From assembly GCA_045124465.1 (NCBI GenBank), contig JBGVLV010000027.1:1-33763 (forward strand): a stretch of 33,763 nucleotides of DNA, written 5' to 3'. The position numbers and the translations under genes are program-made. Positions 6,204 to 14,329 of this stretch are shown piece after piece. Positions within the stretch are counted from its first letter, which is position 1. Each line of letters opens with the position of its first letter. Source of the DNA: Scatosoma sp045124465. GTDB taxonomy: Bacteria; Bacillota; Clostridia; Christensenellales; Borkfalkiaceae. The notes under the pieces are model-generated. The model was not told where the DNA came from, did no database searches, and worked only from the letters and a program-made list of their open reading frames with translations.

Positions 6204-8204
6204 ATGGACGTACAGAAAACCACCATCAACGCGATCAGAATTTTGTCCGCAGAGGCTATCGAAACGGCTAAATCCGGTCACCCCGGTCTGCCCCTCGGCT
6301 GCGCGCCGATCGCTTACAACCTGTTTCAGAACTTTCTGAAATTCAACCCCAAAGATCCGAAATGGGATAACCGCGACAGATTTATCCTCTCCGCGGGTCA
6401 CGGCTCTATGCTGGACTATTCCCTGCTCTATCTCTACGGTTACGGTCTGACCAAAGACGATCTTATGCGTTTCCGTCAATTCGGTTCCAAGACCCCCGGT
6501 CACCCCGAATACGGTCACACGGTGGGCGTGGAAACGACGACGGGGCCTTTGGGACAGGGTATCGCGAACGCCGTCGGTATGGCGCTTGCGGAGGCAAACC
6601 TCGCGGCGAAGTACAACAGACCCGGATTCGAGGTCGTAGACCACTACACGTACGCGATCTGCGGCGACGGGTGCTTGGAAGAGGGTATCGCGTACGAGGC
6701 TTGCTCGTTCGCGGGTACGCACGCGCTCGGTAAGCTGATCCTGTTCTACGACGACAACGACATCACCATCGAAGGCGACACGGACGTGACCTTCAAAGAA
6801 AACGTAGGCGCGCGTTTCGCGGCGCAGAACTGGCAGGTACTCCACGTAGACCTCGTTTCCAACCCCGACGACATCGAGGCTTTGAAAGCGGCGGTCGAAC
6901 AGGCGAAAGCGAAAACGGATAAACCCTCCGTCATCATCTGCCATACCCGTATCGGCTACGGTTCTCCCCTCGAAGGCAGCGAGAAGTGCCACGGTTCTCC
7001 TCTCGGTGCGGAAAACCTGCAAAAGACCAAGGAAAAACTCGGCTGGGACTACCCTCCTTTCGAATGTCCCGACGAAGTGTTCGAGCATTGCGCGGAGGCG
7101 GCGAAAGCGGGTACGAACGCGGAAGTCGCTTGGAAGAAAATGTTCATCGATTACGAAAACGAATATCCCGAGCTTGCGGAAGAATACAAGAACGCGATGG
7201 CGGGCGTAAAACCCGACGAGGCGGATCTCGACGATCTGTACGAATTCGACAAACCTATGGCGACCCGTCAGACCTCCGCGAAAGTGCTCAATAAATTAGC
7301 GGCGAAAATGCCCGCGCTTACGGGCGGCAGCGCAGACCTCGCCCCCTCCAACCTTTCGGATATGAAAGATACGGATACGATCAAATACGGTACGTTCAAG
7401 CCCGACAACTTCGCGGGCAGAAATATCCATTTCGGTATCCGCGAACACGCGATGGCGGCTATCGCGAACGGTATGCAGCTCCACGGCGGTCTGCAAGCGT
7501 ATTGCGCGACCTTCTTCGTGTTCTCCGACTACTGCAAACCCGCTATGCGCCTTTCCGCGCTGATGAAAGTACCCGTCACGTATATCATGACCCACGACTC
7601 CATCGGCGTAGGCGAGGACGGTCCTACCCATCAGCCCGTCGAACAGCTCATCATGCTCCGTTCCGTACCCGGTCTTAAAGTATACCGTCCCGCGGACGGC
7701 AAGGAAACGGCGGCGGCGTGGATCTCCGCAATCCAGGGCAACGAGCCGACCGTACTCGTGCTTACCCGTCAAGCTCTGCCCCAGTACGAAAACAGCGGCA
7801 AAGCGGCGCTCAAAGGCGGCTACGTGCTCGAAGATTGCGAAGGCACGCCCGACGTGCTCCTGATCGGTACGGGTTCGGAAGTCGAGCTTTGCGTGAAAGC
7901 GAAAGCGGCTCTGGCGGAACAGGGCGTAAACGCGCGCGTCGTGTCTATGCCTTGCATAGAAGAATTCGAAAAACAATCGGACGACTACAAAGCAAGCGTA
8001 TTGCCCGCAGACGTCAAAGCAAGAGTATGCGTAGAGGCGGGTTCGCCTTACAGCTGGTATAAATACGCAGGCGATAACGGCGAGATCGTGGCGATGACCA
8101 CGTTCGGCGCGTCCGCACCCGCGAACAAGCTTTTCCCTCACTTCGGTTTCACCGTTGAAAACGTTGTGGAGAAAGCGCTCGCGTCCATCGCCAAGCTCAA
8201 ATAA
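6204..8204 (+). CDS. tkt: Transketolase
   Basis: Protein of 666 residues, the full length of bacterial transketolase, a thiamine-diphosphate enzyme of the non-oxidative pentose phosphate pathway that moves two-carbon units between sugar phosphates. Visible landmarks: SGHPGLPLGCAPIAY (about 24-38) with the catalytic His, SAGHGSMLDYSLLYL, PGHPEYGHTVGVETTTGPLGQG, the TPP/Mg motif GDGCLEEGIAYEA and FYDDNDITIEG, then in the pyrimidine domain GIREHAMAAIANGM and THDSIGVGEDGPTHQPVEQL. The C-terminal domain ends VENVVEKALASI. AGGAGA sits 7 nt upstream of ATG 6204. A strong terminator follows directly. As one polypeptide it differs from the split two-gene transketolases found in many Clostridia. Confidence 0.97.
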   Translation: MDVQKTTINAIRILSAEAIETAKSGHPGLPLGCAPIAYNLFQNFLKFNPKDPKWDNRDRFILSAGHGSMLDYSLLYLYGYGLTKDDLMRFRQFGSKTPGHPEYGHTVGVETTTGPLGQGIANAVGMALAEANLAAKYNRPGFEVVDHYTYAICGDGCLEEGIAYEACSFAGTHALGKLILFYDDNDITIEGDTDVTFKENVGARFAAQNWQVLHVDLVSNPDDIEALKAAVEQAKAKTDKPSVIICHTRIGYGSPLEGSEKCHGSPLGAENLQKTKEKLGWDYPPFECPDEVFEHCAEAAKAGTNAEVAWKKMFIDYENEYPELAEEYKNAMAGVKPDEADLDDLYEFDKPMATRQTSAKVLNKLAAKMPALTGGSADLAPSNLSDMKDTDTIKYGTFKPDNFAGRNIHFGIREHAMAAIANGMQLHGGLQAYCATFFVFSDYCKPAMRLSALMKVPVTYIMTHDSIGVGEDGPTHQPVEQLIMLRSVPGLKVYRPADGKETAAAWISAIQGNEPTVLVLTRQALPQYENSGKAALKGGYVLEDCEGTPDVLLIGTGSEVELCVKAKAALAEQGVNARVVSMPCIEEFEKQSDDYKASVLPADVKARVCVEAGSPYSWYKYAGDNGEIVAMTTFGASAPANKLFPHFGFTVENVVEKALASIAKLK

Positions 8205-8225
8205 TGCTCATCCCTCCTTTGTGTA

Positions 8226-8276
8226 GAATACGCCCTGCGGCGAATATCCGCTGGGCGTATTCTTATTTAATTTTTT
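8226..8276 (+). terminator. Intrinsic terminator of tkt
   Basis: GAATACGCCC (8226-8235) pairs with GGGCGTATTC (8253-8262), with an inner GCGG/CCGC extension, followed by TTATTTAATTTTTT. Between this and 8382 I see no gene, only AT-rich sequence with a weak TATACT-like hexamer near 8322. Confidence 0.9.
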
Positions 8277-8381
8277 CGTCAAATTATCACATTCCCACAA
8301 CGCGTTTTACGCAAAGACGAGGTATACTCTAAACATAAAAAGCTTATCCGTTTCCTTATTCCGAGGAACACCTCCATATAA

Positions 8382-8415
8382 TTGCAAAAGCGCACGCCTT
8401 ACCGCGTGCGCTTTT
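8382..8415 (-). terminator. Intrinsic terminator of the S41 protease transcript
   Basis: AAAAGCGCACGC (8386-8397) pairs with GCGTGCGCTTTT (8404-8415), a 12-bp stem with a 6-nt loop; on the minus strand the 3' arm ends in TTTT followed by GCAATTAT. It lies about 50 nt beyond the protease stop codon. Confidence 0.75.
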
Positions 8416-8445
8416 GTCCGTTTGTTATTTCGTCTTATACCTGCC
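8416..8445 (-). repeat. Copy 1 of a 30-nt post-gene repeat
   Basis: The stretch from GTCCGTTTGTTATTTCG to ATACCTGCC matches 22317-22346 at 27 of 30 positions. In both places it lies between the stop codon of a leftward gene and the shared convergent terminator. On the leftward transcript it reads GGCAGGTATAAGACGAA followed by an A-rich tail. Confidence 0.55.
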
Positions 8446-8463
8446 CCGTCCGTTTCGCGTTTT

Positions 8464-9858
8464 TCAGCCGAACAGTTTCGCGACCGCCGCCGCGATCTCC
8501 CCGTCCCGCGCGGTATCTTCCGCCACCGTCAGCGCGCCGTCCTCTGGCAATATCCCTCTGCCGTGGATACAGTTCCCCGAAACGGGCCAGTATATCTTCG
8601 CCGTCGTCAGTTTCACCGCGTCGGCGTTGATGAGTTTCAAAGGATACGTCGTCTGCATGATCCCTTTCCCGTACGTCTTGGCTACGCCCTCGCGCTCGGA
8701 TAAACAAATATCTCCGTAGCTTATCGCGCCGTAGTCGAGCATATACCCTATCAGACATTCGGACGCCGACGCCGTGCCGCTGTCCGCAAGCACGCAGATA
8801 CGGCTGTCCGAGGAGAAATACTCGCCGTAGTCGTTCCCGTCCGCTTTGAACACTTCCGAATACTCGCCGTAGTCGGCTACGACCGCCACGGGCTTGCGCT
8901 CGTCGGAATTTTTCCCGAAATATCTCGCGATATCCTGCATAATATCCAAGTACCCGCCGCCGTTGGAACGGAGATCGAGCACAAGGCTTTTCTTGCCCTC
9001 GCTTTTAAACAGCTCCATCGCCGTTTCGAACTCCTCCGCCGCCGCGCCGTTGAACTGGGTCAGACGGATATACGCCGTATCGTCGTTCAGACAGGTCAGC
9101 GTTTGCCCACGTTCCGTCAGCGTCTCCGCGTCGTCGCCCGTGAAACGGTAGGACTTGGTATTCGTGCGGTAGAACACGTAATTTTCCACGTAGTTCTCTT
9201 TGGTGATGGGTACGGTCTTCGTTTCCCCGTCCGAAAGCACTTTGAGATAGAACCCCTCGCCCGCCGAACGCGCGGTCACGAATGCGGACAGATCGGCGAA
9301 TATCACGTTATCCTCCACCGTCGTTTCCGTCAGACCGAATCCGAGGATATGATCCCCTTCGAGTATGCCCGCGCTCTCCGCGGGGGAATTGCCGCAGACC
9401 CTCGACACGAGCAACTGCGCCGAACCGTCCGCCGCCTGCGTATCGAATACAAGCCCGATACCGCTCTGATTGCCCTGACCCTCCGAACGCGCCTCGGCGT
9501 ATTCGTCCGAGGTCATATACCACGAATAGTCGTCGAGCAGACCCTCGTTCACGGCGTCGAATAACGTGCCGTAAAATTCCTCGTCCGTGATCTCCTCGTA
9601 ATATTCTTTCTGTATCTTGTATTTGAGCTTGATCAGCGAACGCATCTCGGGGTCGAGCATACACCAGGTCGTCAACGCTCCGCCCGCAAACAATACCACG
9701 GCAAGCGCGGAGGCTACCGCGATCTTGACCGCCTTTCCTTTCTTCTTACGGACGGGCGCGGTCTTGCCCTCCGTATCCGTATTTTCCACGCCCTGCGCGG
9801 GCGCGGCGTTCTCGTTCGTACGTTCCGTTTGATCTTTCAAATACGGATTTACGCCCAT
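8464..9858 (-). CDS. S41 (C-terminal processing) peptidase with PDZ domain
   Basis: Protein of 464 residues. A hydrophilic N-terminus of about 45 residues with a KKKGK cluster precedes one membrane span (KIAVASALAVVLFAGGALTTW), so the enzyme is a type II membrane protein with an external catalytic region. A CTP N-terminal helical segment (DEEFYGTLFDAVNEGLLDDYSWYMT) is followed by a PDZ domain (about 130-220), then the S41 core: SLVLDLRSNGGGYLD, the catalytic Ser in DSGTASASECLIGYML and the catalytic Lys in YGKGIMQTTYPL. Family members trim or degrade envelope proteins. The AAGGAGA ribosome binding site and 24-nt gap after the PucR-type regulator gene indicate a two-gene operon. The substrate is unknown. 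Confidence 0.92.
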   Translation of the reverse strand: MGVNPYLKDQTERTNENAAPAQGVENTDTEGKTAPVRKKKGKAVKIAVASALAVVLFAGGALTTWCMLDPEMRSLIKLKYKIQKEYYEEITDEEFYGTLFDAVNEGLLDDYSWYMTSDEYAEARSEGQGNQSGIGLVFDTQAADGSAQLLVSRVCGNSPAESAGILEGDHILGFGLTETTVEDNVIFADLSAFVTARSAGEGFYLKVLSDGETKTVPITKENYVENYVFYRTNTKSYRFTGDDAETLTERGQTLTCLNDDTAYIRLTQFNGAAAEEFETAMELFKSEGKKSLVLDLRSNGGGYLDIMQDIARYFGKNSDERKPVAVVADYGEYSEVFKADGNDYGEYFSSDSRICVLADSGTASASECLIGYMLDYGAISYGDICLSEREGVAKTYGKGIMQTTYPLKLINADAVKLTTAKIYWPVSGNCIHGRGILPEDGALTVAEDTARDGEIAAAVAKLFG

Positions 9859-9882
9859 ACCGTTCTCCTTGTGTTATTCCCG

Positions 9883-10899
9883 TTATTTCCCCAACAGACG
9901 ATGGATAACGGTCAGCACGCGGAAGGATACCGCGTCCGAGAACGAACGGATATTCAAGCCCGTGGCTTTTTCTATCTTATCCAACCGATAGAGCAGGGTG
10001 TTGCGGTGCATATATAAGTTCCGCGAAGTTTCGCTTACGTTCAGACTGCTGCGTAAAAACTCCTCCGCGGTGTTGAGCATTTCTTCGTCCTCGAACAGTT
10101 CCCGAAAACTGTCGTCGGTGAGGTCGGCGAGATAGTCCGCGAGCTTGGTTTCGGGCAGATCCTCCAACATTTTGACGAGGATAAACTCCCTGTACGAATG
10201 TACGTTCCCTCTCTCCTCGAACACGTCCGCATAGCGGAGCGCGTTCTCCGCGCGCGCATACGACTGCGCCACGTCTTTGAGCTCTCTGACCGTCGGTCCG
10301 ACCCCGACTTCCACGCTTAAACCGAGTTCCTCTTTCAACGATTGCGCCAAAAATTCGGCGTAATCTACGGAGGAACGGTATTCGTTTTCCGTGCGGTCGA
10401 TGAATTTGACGAGCGCGCACGTTTCTTCGCTCATCTGCACGGCGGTGTCCAGACTGTTGCCGCCGTATTGTTGCACGATGGCGAGCGTTTCTTCCATCAT
10501 CTTGGGTACGCGCAAAACGAGCGCGAAACAGGACGCGCCGCGCACGGAAAATTTGGTGGCGTATTTATACACGCCGAGCGACGAACACTCGCCGAGCAAG
10601 ATACGCTTTAAGTACTCCGTTTTGGAAAGCTCCGCCTCTCTGTCCGCAAAGCTTTCGATATACGCGGGCAAAAGCGCCGCATAGTTCTTTTCCGTCTGCG
10701 TAGCGCCGTCGAGCGCGCCGATATATCCCGCGGTCCTGAACGAAAAACGGAAAAACGTATGACTGCCGTCGTCCACGATCCCCTCGAATTGCCTGTCGCA
10801 TACGACCGCGCCTTGCGGTCTTGCGTTCTCCGCGTAAAAAGTAAATCTCACGCCTAATTTTCCCGAAATTTCTTCGGCTATTTTGTCCAGTTCGGTCAT
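9883..10899 (-). CDS. PucR/CdaR-type transcriptional regulator
   Basis: Protein of 338 residues. The C-terminal 60 residues form the PucR/CdaR helix-turn-helix domain: FLRSSLNVSETSRNLYMHRN followed by TLLYRLDKIEKATGLNIRSF. The centre (about 110-260) resembles the GGDEF-like domain of this family (VEVGVGPTVRELKDVAQSYARAENAL). The N-terminal part, with a FTFYAENARPQGAVVCDRQF stretch, is probably a sensory segment; it lacks a recognisable ligand-binding family. Members usually activate sugar-acid or purine catabolism genes, but no such gene is adjacent; its only operon partner is the S41 protease, so autoregulation or an envelope-related role is possible. Start ATG 10899 has GGGGAAA upstream and a strong promoter lies at 10968-10996. 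Confidence 0.87.
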   Translation of the reverse strand: MTELDKIAEEISGKLGVRFTFYAENARPQGAVVCDRQFEGIVDDGSHTFFRFSFRTAGYIGALDGATQTEKNYAALLPAYIESFADREAELSKTEYLKRILLGECSSLGVYKYATKFSVRGASCFALVLRVPKMMEETLAIVQQYGGNSLDTAVQMSEETCALVKFIDRTENEYRSSVDYAEFLAQSLKEELGLSVEVGVGPTVRELKDVAQSYARAENALRYADVFEERGNVHSYREFILVKMLEDLPETKLADYLADLTDDSFRELFEDEEMLNTAEEFLRSSLNVSETSRNLYMHRNTLLYRLDKIEKATGLNIRSFSDAVSFRVLTVIHRLLGK

Positions 10900-10967
10900 T
10901 GCGTTTCCCCTTTGTAAAAACCGCGGTCTTGCCCGCGCGCGACGGGCGATTTTACCGTCACGATACT

Positions 10968-10996
10968 ATTATACCCCAAACGCAAATTTTTTTCAA
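10968..10996 (-). promoter_or_regulatory. Sigma-A promoter of the PucR-type regulator/S41 operon
   Basis: Minus strand TTGAAA (10991-10996) and TATAAT (10968-10973) with 17 bp spacing. The interval 10997-11088 towards the divergent gene is AT-rich and has inverted repeats (AAATTTTTT/AAAAAATTT at 11028-11046; AATTCGT/ACGAATT at 11061-11087) that could be regulator sites. Confidence 0.75.
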
Positions 10997-11088
10997 GGGT
11001 TTTTCGTCGTAAGGCGGGACTTGGGACAAATTTTTTCAAAAAATTTACGGGTTTTTCATAAATTCGTCGAAAATTTTTTTACGAATTA

Positions 11089-11117
11089 TTGACATATTCT
11101 TCCGAAAGTGATATAAT
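11089..11117 (+). promoter_or_regulatory. Sigma-A promoter of the 510-residue membrane protein gene
   Basis: Consensus TTGACA (11089-11094) and TATAAT (11112-11117) with 17 bp spacing, a near-perfect sigma-A promoter; it predicts strong expression. Confidence 0.85.
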
Positions 11118-11194
11118 ACAATAAAACGAATTGTTTTATCGTTTCGAGCCGTCGGCTATAAACGAGATTCAAAAAAATTTTCAGGAGATTTGTT

Positions 11195-12727
11195 ATGAGC
11201 AACACCAACACAAATTTCGACTACGCGGCCTCCCCTTTCCCCGAATCGGGATTCGGCGCACCTATCGAAACGCAGTCCGCGCCTGGAACGGCGCAACCTG
11301 CCCCCAAGAAAAAGAAGAACGTACCCGCACGCATCTTCGCCGCGCTCCTTGCCGCGATCAGCGTAGCCGTCGTGTTCCTTCTTAAATTCAAGGTCGTCGT
11401 AGGCAACGTGGCGAAAGAGATCACTCTTTTCGACGCCGTAAAAGACGTTTTCGGCGACGGCGCAAATAAGGCGTACGGTCTGCCCGTACTCGCGGAAACC
11501 GAAAGTATGGTCGGTAAAGTCGCGGGTCTTGCCCTCTACGGCACGGTCGCGTTCCTCGCGCTCGCAGTCGTTCTCGGCGTGATCGCGGTGTTCTGCTCCA
11601 AGAAAGCTCCCGCGTTCCTTCGCGCGACCGCTTTCTTCCTCACTTCGGCGTTCGCCGTAAACGCGCTCGGCACGTCCGGCTACACCTATTACACGGCGGG
11701 CAAAGGCGTTATCGATCTTTTCTCGCTCGTACTTGTCGGCGTAGGCGCGCTCGTCTATTTCGTACTTGCGCTCGCTAAGAACGGCAAACGCGCGCTCGTC
11801 AATACGTTGCAGTTTATTCTCACCGCGGCGGTGGTCGTAGCGATCGCGCTCTGCCTTACGGAATACAAAGCGGACTTCGTTTCCACGCTTGAAAAACTGC
11901 TCTCCTTCCAGTACGTTGCGCTCATCTTCGTCGGCGTAGCGGCGATCGACCTCGTTATCGCGGCTATCCGTATCCAGACCAAGAAAGGTCTCGTCGTCGA
12001 TTTCATTCGCTACATAGTGCAGTTTATCCTCGGCGTAGGCGTTAGCTACGTAGTCATCGCAAGCAAAGAAACGCAGACCCTGTATCTCATCTTCGCGATC
12101 GCGGCGGCGGCAGTATCCCTTCTCCAAATCGTGATCGGCGCATGCCAGAAGAAGTGCGGCGGCAAGAAGAAGATCAAAGCGGCGAAAGAGCCTAAGGCAA
12201 AGAAAGAAAAAGCCGAAAAGGTCAAGAAAGAAGAAGTTGCGGCGCAAGCTCCCGCAGAAGTCGTGCCTGCGATCCCCGCACCCGTCGTTGCTCCCGTTTA
12301 CGCGGCTACCCCCGCGCCCGTCGTTGCGCCCGTAGCGGAAGTGAAAGTTCCCGCAGACTACGTTGTGGAAGAATACGCGGAGGCATTGCCTTACGACGGC
12401 GGTCCCGTAGAAGGCGTAGAGATCGCGCAGGAAGTCAACCCCACGTACGTCGCACCCAACGCGCCCGTACAGACGGCAGGTTACGATTTCTACAATTCCA
12501 AGAGTTTCGACCCGTTCATCGCGGTACTCGATACGCAGGAAAGAAATCAGTTCACCGAACTGTTCATTCTCAAATACAAAGGCGTTATGCCCGAGATTCC
12601 CGACTATCAGGTCGGTGGCGACAACAAGGAATTCTTCCGCAAGTTGTTCATCTACCTCGGACAATACAGAGATCGTATTCCCGACGGCTTGCTTGCGAAA
12701 ATTTATCAGTTCACCATCAAAATGTAA
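11195..12727 (+). CDS. Multi-pass membrane protein with low-complexity linker and conserved-looking C-terminal domain, function unknown
   Basis: Protein of 510 residues that I do not recognise. It has four parts. First, a hydrophilic, Pro/Ala-rich N-terminus of about 45 residues. Second, about eight hydrophobic segments (from ARIFAALLAAISVAVVFLL to LYLIFAIAAAAVSLLQIVIG, roughly residues 45-315), with a soluble stretch after the first (about 65-105). Third, a Lys/Glu run (KKKIKAAKEPKAKKEKAEK) followed by a Pro-Ala-Val linker with repeated APVVAPV units (about 320-400). Fourth, a compact C-terminal region of about 75 residues from YDFYNSKSFDPFIAVLDTQE to the end, rich in aromatic residues and including KGVMPEIPDYQVGGDNK and FFRKLFIYLGQYRDRIP. 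The promoter is near consensus and a strong terminator follows, so it is a single highly expressed gene. AGGAGA is 7 nt before ATG 11195. The layout suggests a membrane anchor holding a cytoplasmic domain on a flexible tether. Confidence 0.85.
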   Translation: MSNTNTNFDYAASPFPESGFGAPIETQSAPGTAQPAPKKKKNVPARIFAALLAAISVAVVFLLKFKVVVGNVAKEITLFDAVKDVFGDGANKAYGLPVLAETESMVGKVAGLALYGTVAFLALAVVLGVIAVFCSKKAPAFLRATAFFLTSAFAVNALGTSGYTYYTAGKGVIDLFSLVLVGVGALVYFVLALAKNGKRALVNTLQFILTAAVVVAIALCLTEYKADFVSTLEKLLSFQYVALIFVGVAAIDLVIAAIRIQTKKGLVVDFIRYIVQFILGVGVSYVVIASKETQTLYLIFAIAAAAVSLLQIVIGACQKKCGGKKKIKAAKEPKAKKEKAEKVKKEEVAAQAPAEVVPAIPAPVVAPVYAATPAPVVAPVAEVKVPADYVVEEYAEALPYDGGPVEGVEIAQEVNPTYVAPNAPVQTAGYDFYNSKSFDPFIAVLDTQERNQFTELFILKYKGVMPEIPDYQVGGDNKEFFRKLFIYLGQYRDRIPDGLLAKIYQFTIKM

Positions 12728-12750
12728 ATCTCAATAATTTTCTCCTTTTA

Positions 12751-12784
12751 AAAAAGAACCGAAACGATTTCGGTTCTTTTTTGT
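12751..12784 (+). terminator. Intrinsic terminator of the 510-residue membrane protein gene
   Basis: AAAAAGAACCGAAA (12751-12764) pairs with TTTCGGTTCTTTTT (12768-12781) with a 3-nt loop and a T-run. Confidence 0.9.
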
Positions 12785-12787
12785 AAA

Positions 12788-12821
12788 GTAAAACCGACGG
12801 GCGGTCTTGCCTGTCGGTTTT
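12788..12821 (-). terminator. Intrinsic terminator of the partner-switching operon
   Basis: AAAACCGAC (12790-12798) pairs with GTCGGTTTT (12813-12821), extended inside by GGGC/GCCT; on the minus strand TTTT and ACTTTAC follow. It faces the plus-strand terminator next to it, so the two convergent units are well insulated. Confidence 0.75.
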
Positions 12822-12839
12822 TATCGTAAACAGTCTTAT

Positions 12840-13199
12840 TTACCGTATCTTTATCCTAACGCGAATACCGCCTTCGCTGGTCACACTCCGTTCGGCGCAG
12901 ACCGCGTCTACAAGGTACAGCCCCCTGCCGTGTTCGGCGTAGACGTCCGAACAGCGGGGTGTTTCGGGGGGAATGAATTTCTTGGTGGAAACGATGACGA
13001 GTTCCACGAACCCGTCCTTGACTTCGCCGTGGAGTTTCGCCTCGCCGTCGGAATGGCGCAAAACGTTGCTCACGAGTTCGTTCGCGACCAAACGGCTGTC
13101 GAACACGCTTTCGGACGAAACGTTTTCGGAAACGAGGAAACGGCAAAACTGCGAAATTGCGTCTTGCATAGCGGCGTAATTTTTCACTTCGAAGATCAT
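12840..13199 (-). CDS. RsbW-like HATPase (anti-sigma factor/serine kinase family)
   Basis: Protein of 119 residues in the small GHKL/HATPase_c_2 family that includes SpoIIAB and RsbW. The N-box RLVANELVSNVLRHSDG (about 41-57) retains the Glu, Asn and His needed for Mg-ATP. The G2-type loop is AEHGRGLYLVDAVC (about 88-101), preceded by the PPETPR stretch common to RsbW-like proteins. Such proteins bind a sigma factor and phosphorylate a STAS anti-anti-sigma partner. It is the last gene of the operon, 25 nt after the sigma factor gene, an unusual position since canonical loci place the kinase before sigma. It may supply the ATPase function that the upstream RsbW-like gene has lost. Confidence 0.82.
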   Translation of the reverse strand: MIFEVKNYAAMQDAISQFCRFLVSENVSSESVFDSRLVANELVSNVLRHSDGEAKLHGEVKDGFVELVIVSTKKFIPPETPRCSDVYAEHGRGLYLVDAVCAERSVTSEGGIRVRIKIR

Positions 13200-13224
13200 A
13201 CTCCCGTCCTCCCCGTTCGATTTA

Positions 13225-13962
13225 TCAAATAGAATCTTTGAGCCGTTCTTTAAGGCGCAAAAGCAATTTACGTTCCATTCGGGAAACGAACATTTGGGAC
13301 ACGCCCAGCCGTTTCGCCGTTTCGCTTTGGGAAAGCTCCTCCACGTACCGACAGCGAATGAGTTCGCGTTCGGTATCCGAGAAATCTTTCATCGCCGCGC
13401 GAATGGATTCCTTGGTTTCGAAATCCTCGTATTTATCCTCGCCGTCGGAAAGCAGGGAATAAAGCGACTTGTTCTCGTTGCCGTCGGCGTCGCTCGATAT
13501 GCCGTCGAGGGACACCACGCCGCCCACTTCGAGCGCTTTGACGACTTCTTCTTCGGTGAGCGAAAGTTCCCGCGCGATCTGTTTTACGCTCGGTTTTACG
13601 CCGTGTTCGGACTCGTACGCGGCGGAGAATTTCCGCACGTTCGCGCTGACCTCGCTGAGCCGACGGGGAAGTTTGACTATCCTCGATCTGTCGCGGAAAT
13701 AGTTCTTTATCTCGCCCGTGATGGTCGGCGTGATAAAGGTCGTGAACTGCATGCCGAGCGACGGATCGAAACGGTCGATACCGCGCAAAAGGGCATACGA
13801 GGCGACTTGTTTCAAGTCGTCGTATTCCACGCCCCGACCGACGAATTTTTTCGCGAGAATGTCGGCTATGTAGAGATACTTCTCGGCGATCTTGTTCCGC
13901 AACGCGATATCACCGCTCTCTTTGTAACGCTTAAACAGCTCGTTTACCGTTTCTTCCGTCAT
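13225..13962 (-). CDS. RNA polymerase sigma factor, SigB/SigF subfamily
   Basis: Protein of 245 residues with sigma-70 regions 2, 3 and 4. Region 2 runs from LRNKIAEKYLYIADILAKKF through the core-binding YDDLKQVASYALLRGIDRFD, with FTTFITPTITGEIKNYFRDR; region 3 is KPSVKQIARELSLTEEEV; region 4 contains ERELIRCRYVEELSQSETAK and RLGVSQMFVSRMERKLLLRL. Length and the RSRIVKLPRRLSE segment fit the SigB/SigF/SigG group controlled by partner-switching. It follows the degenerate RsbW-like gene by 9 nt and precedes the intact HATPase gene. Whether it directs stress response or sporulation genes cannot be said from this window; no other sporulation gene is seen here. Confidence 0.93.
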   Translation of the reverse strand: MTEETVNELFKRYKESGDIALRNKIAEKYLYIADILAKKFVGRGVEYDDLKQVASYALLRGIDRFDPSLGMQFTTFITPTITGEIKNYFRDRSRIVKLPRRLSEVSANVRKFSAAYESEHGVKPSVKQIARELSLTEEEVVKALEVGGVVSLDGISSDADGNENKSLYSLLSDGEDKYEDFETKESIRAAMKDFSDTERELIRCRYVEELSQSETAKRLGVSQMFVSRMERKLLLRLKERLKDSI

Positions 13963-13971
13963 CGCCTTTTA

Positions 13972-14328
13972 TCAGCCTTCGAATACGATCTTTTCCACGG
14001 CGCCGTCCGCGCCCGTTACGAACTCGACGTTCCCGAGCAACGCCGAAAGCAACGCGCGGGAGATCTCGTCCTCCAAACTTTCCTCTTTCTCGCCGCCCGT
14101 TTCCGCGCCGACGATCTCGCAGGCGAGCGTTTCCCCGACCGTGAACGAAATATCCGCCGAACGGAAACCGTTACGCCGTAAAATGAGCAAGCTCTCGGTG
14201 ACGCAGACCTTGAAATCCTCCGCCGTATCGACGTCGAACCCGACGAGCGCGCAAAGCCCGCCCGTGGTAAGGCGCACGGTGGTGAGATATTCGCCCGTCA
14301 AGGGCGTGATAACAGAAAATTTATCCAT
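13972..14328 (-). CDS. Degenerate RsbW/SpoIIAB-like protein (ATPase motifs lost)
   Basis: Protein of 118 residues placed exactly where spoIIAB/rsbW normally sits: 1 nt after the STAS gene and 9 nt before the sigma gene. The N-terminal half aligns by eye to RsbW: GEYLTTVRLTTGGLCALVGF followed by DVDTAEDFKVCVTES (about 12-46) corresponds to the dimer/sigma-binding strand and helix preceding the N-box. The N-box itself, normally SEACTNAVxH, reads TESLLILRRNG, so the Mg-ATP Asn and the downstream His are absent. No G1 (DxGxG) or G2 loop is visible in the acidic remainder (GGEKEESLEDEISRALLSAL). It therefore probably cannot hydrolyse ATP but may still bind sigma or the STAS partner. Family assignment is by position plus partial similarity. 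Confidence 0.7.
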   Translation of the reverse strand: MDKFSVITPLTGEYLTTVRLTTGGLCALVGFDVDTAEDFKVCVTESLLILRRNGFRSADISFTVGETLACEIVGAETGGEKEESLEDEISRALLSALLGNVEFVTGADGAVEKIVFEG

Positions 14329-14329
14329 A

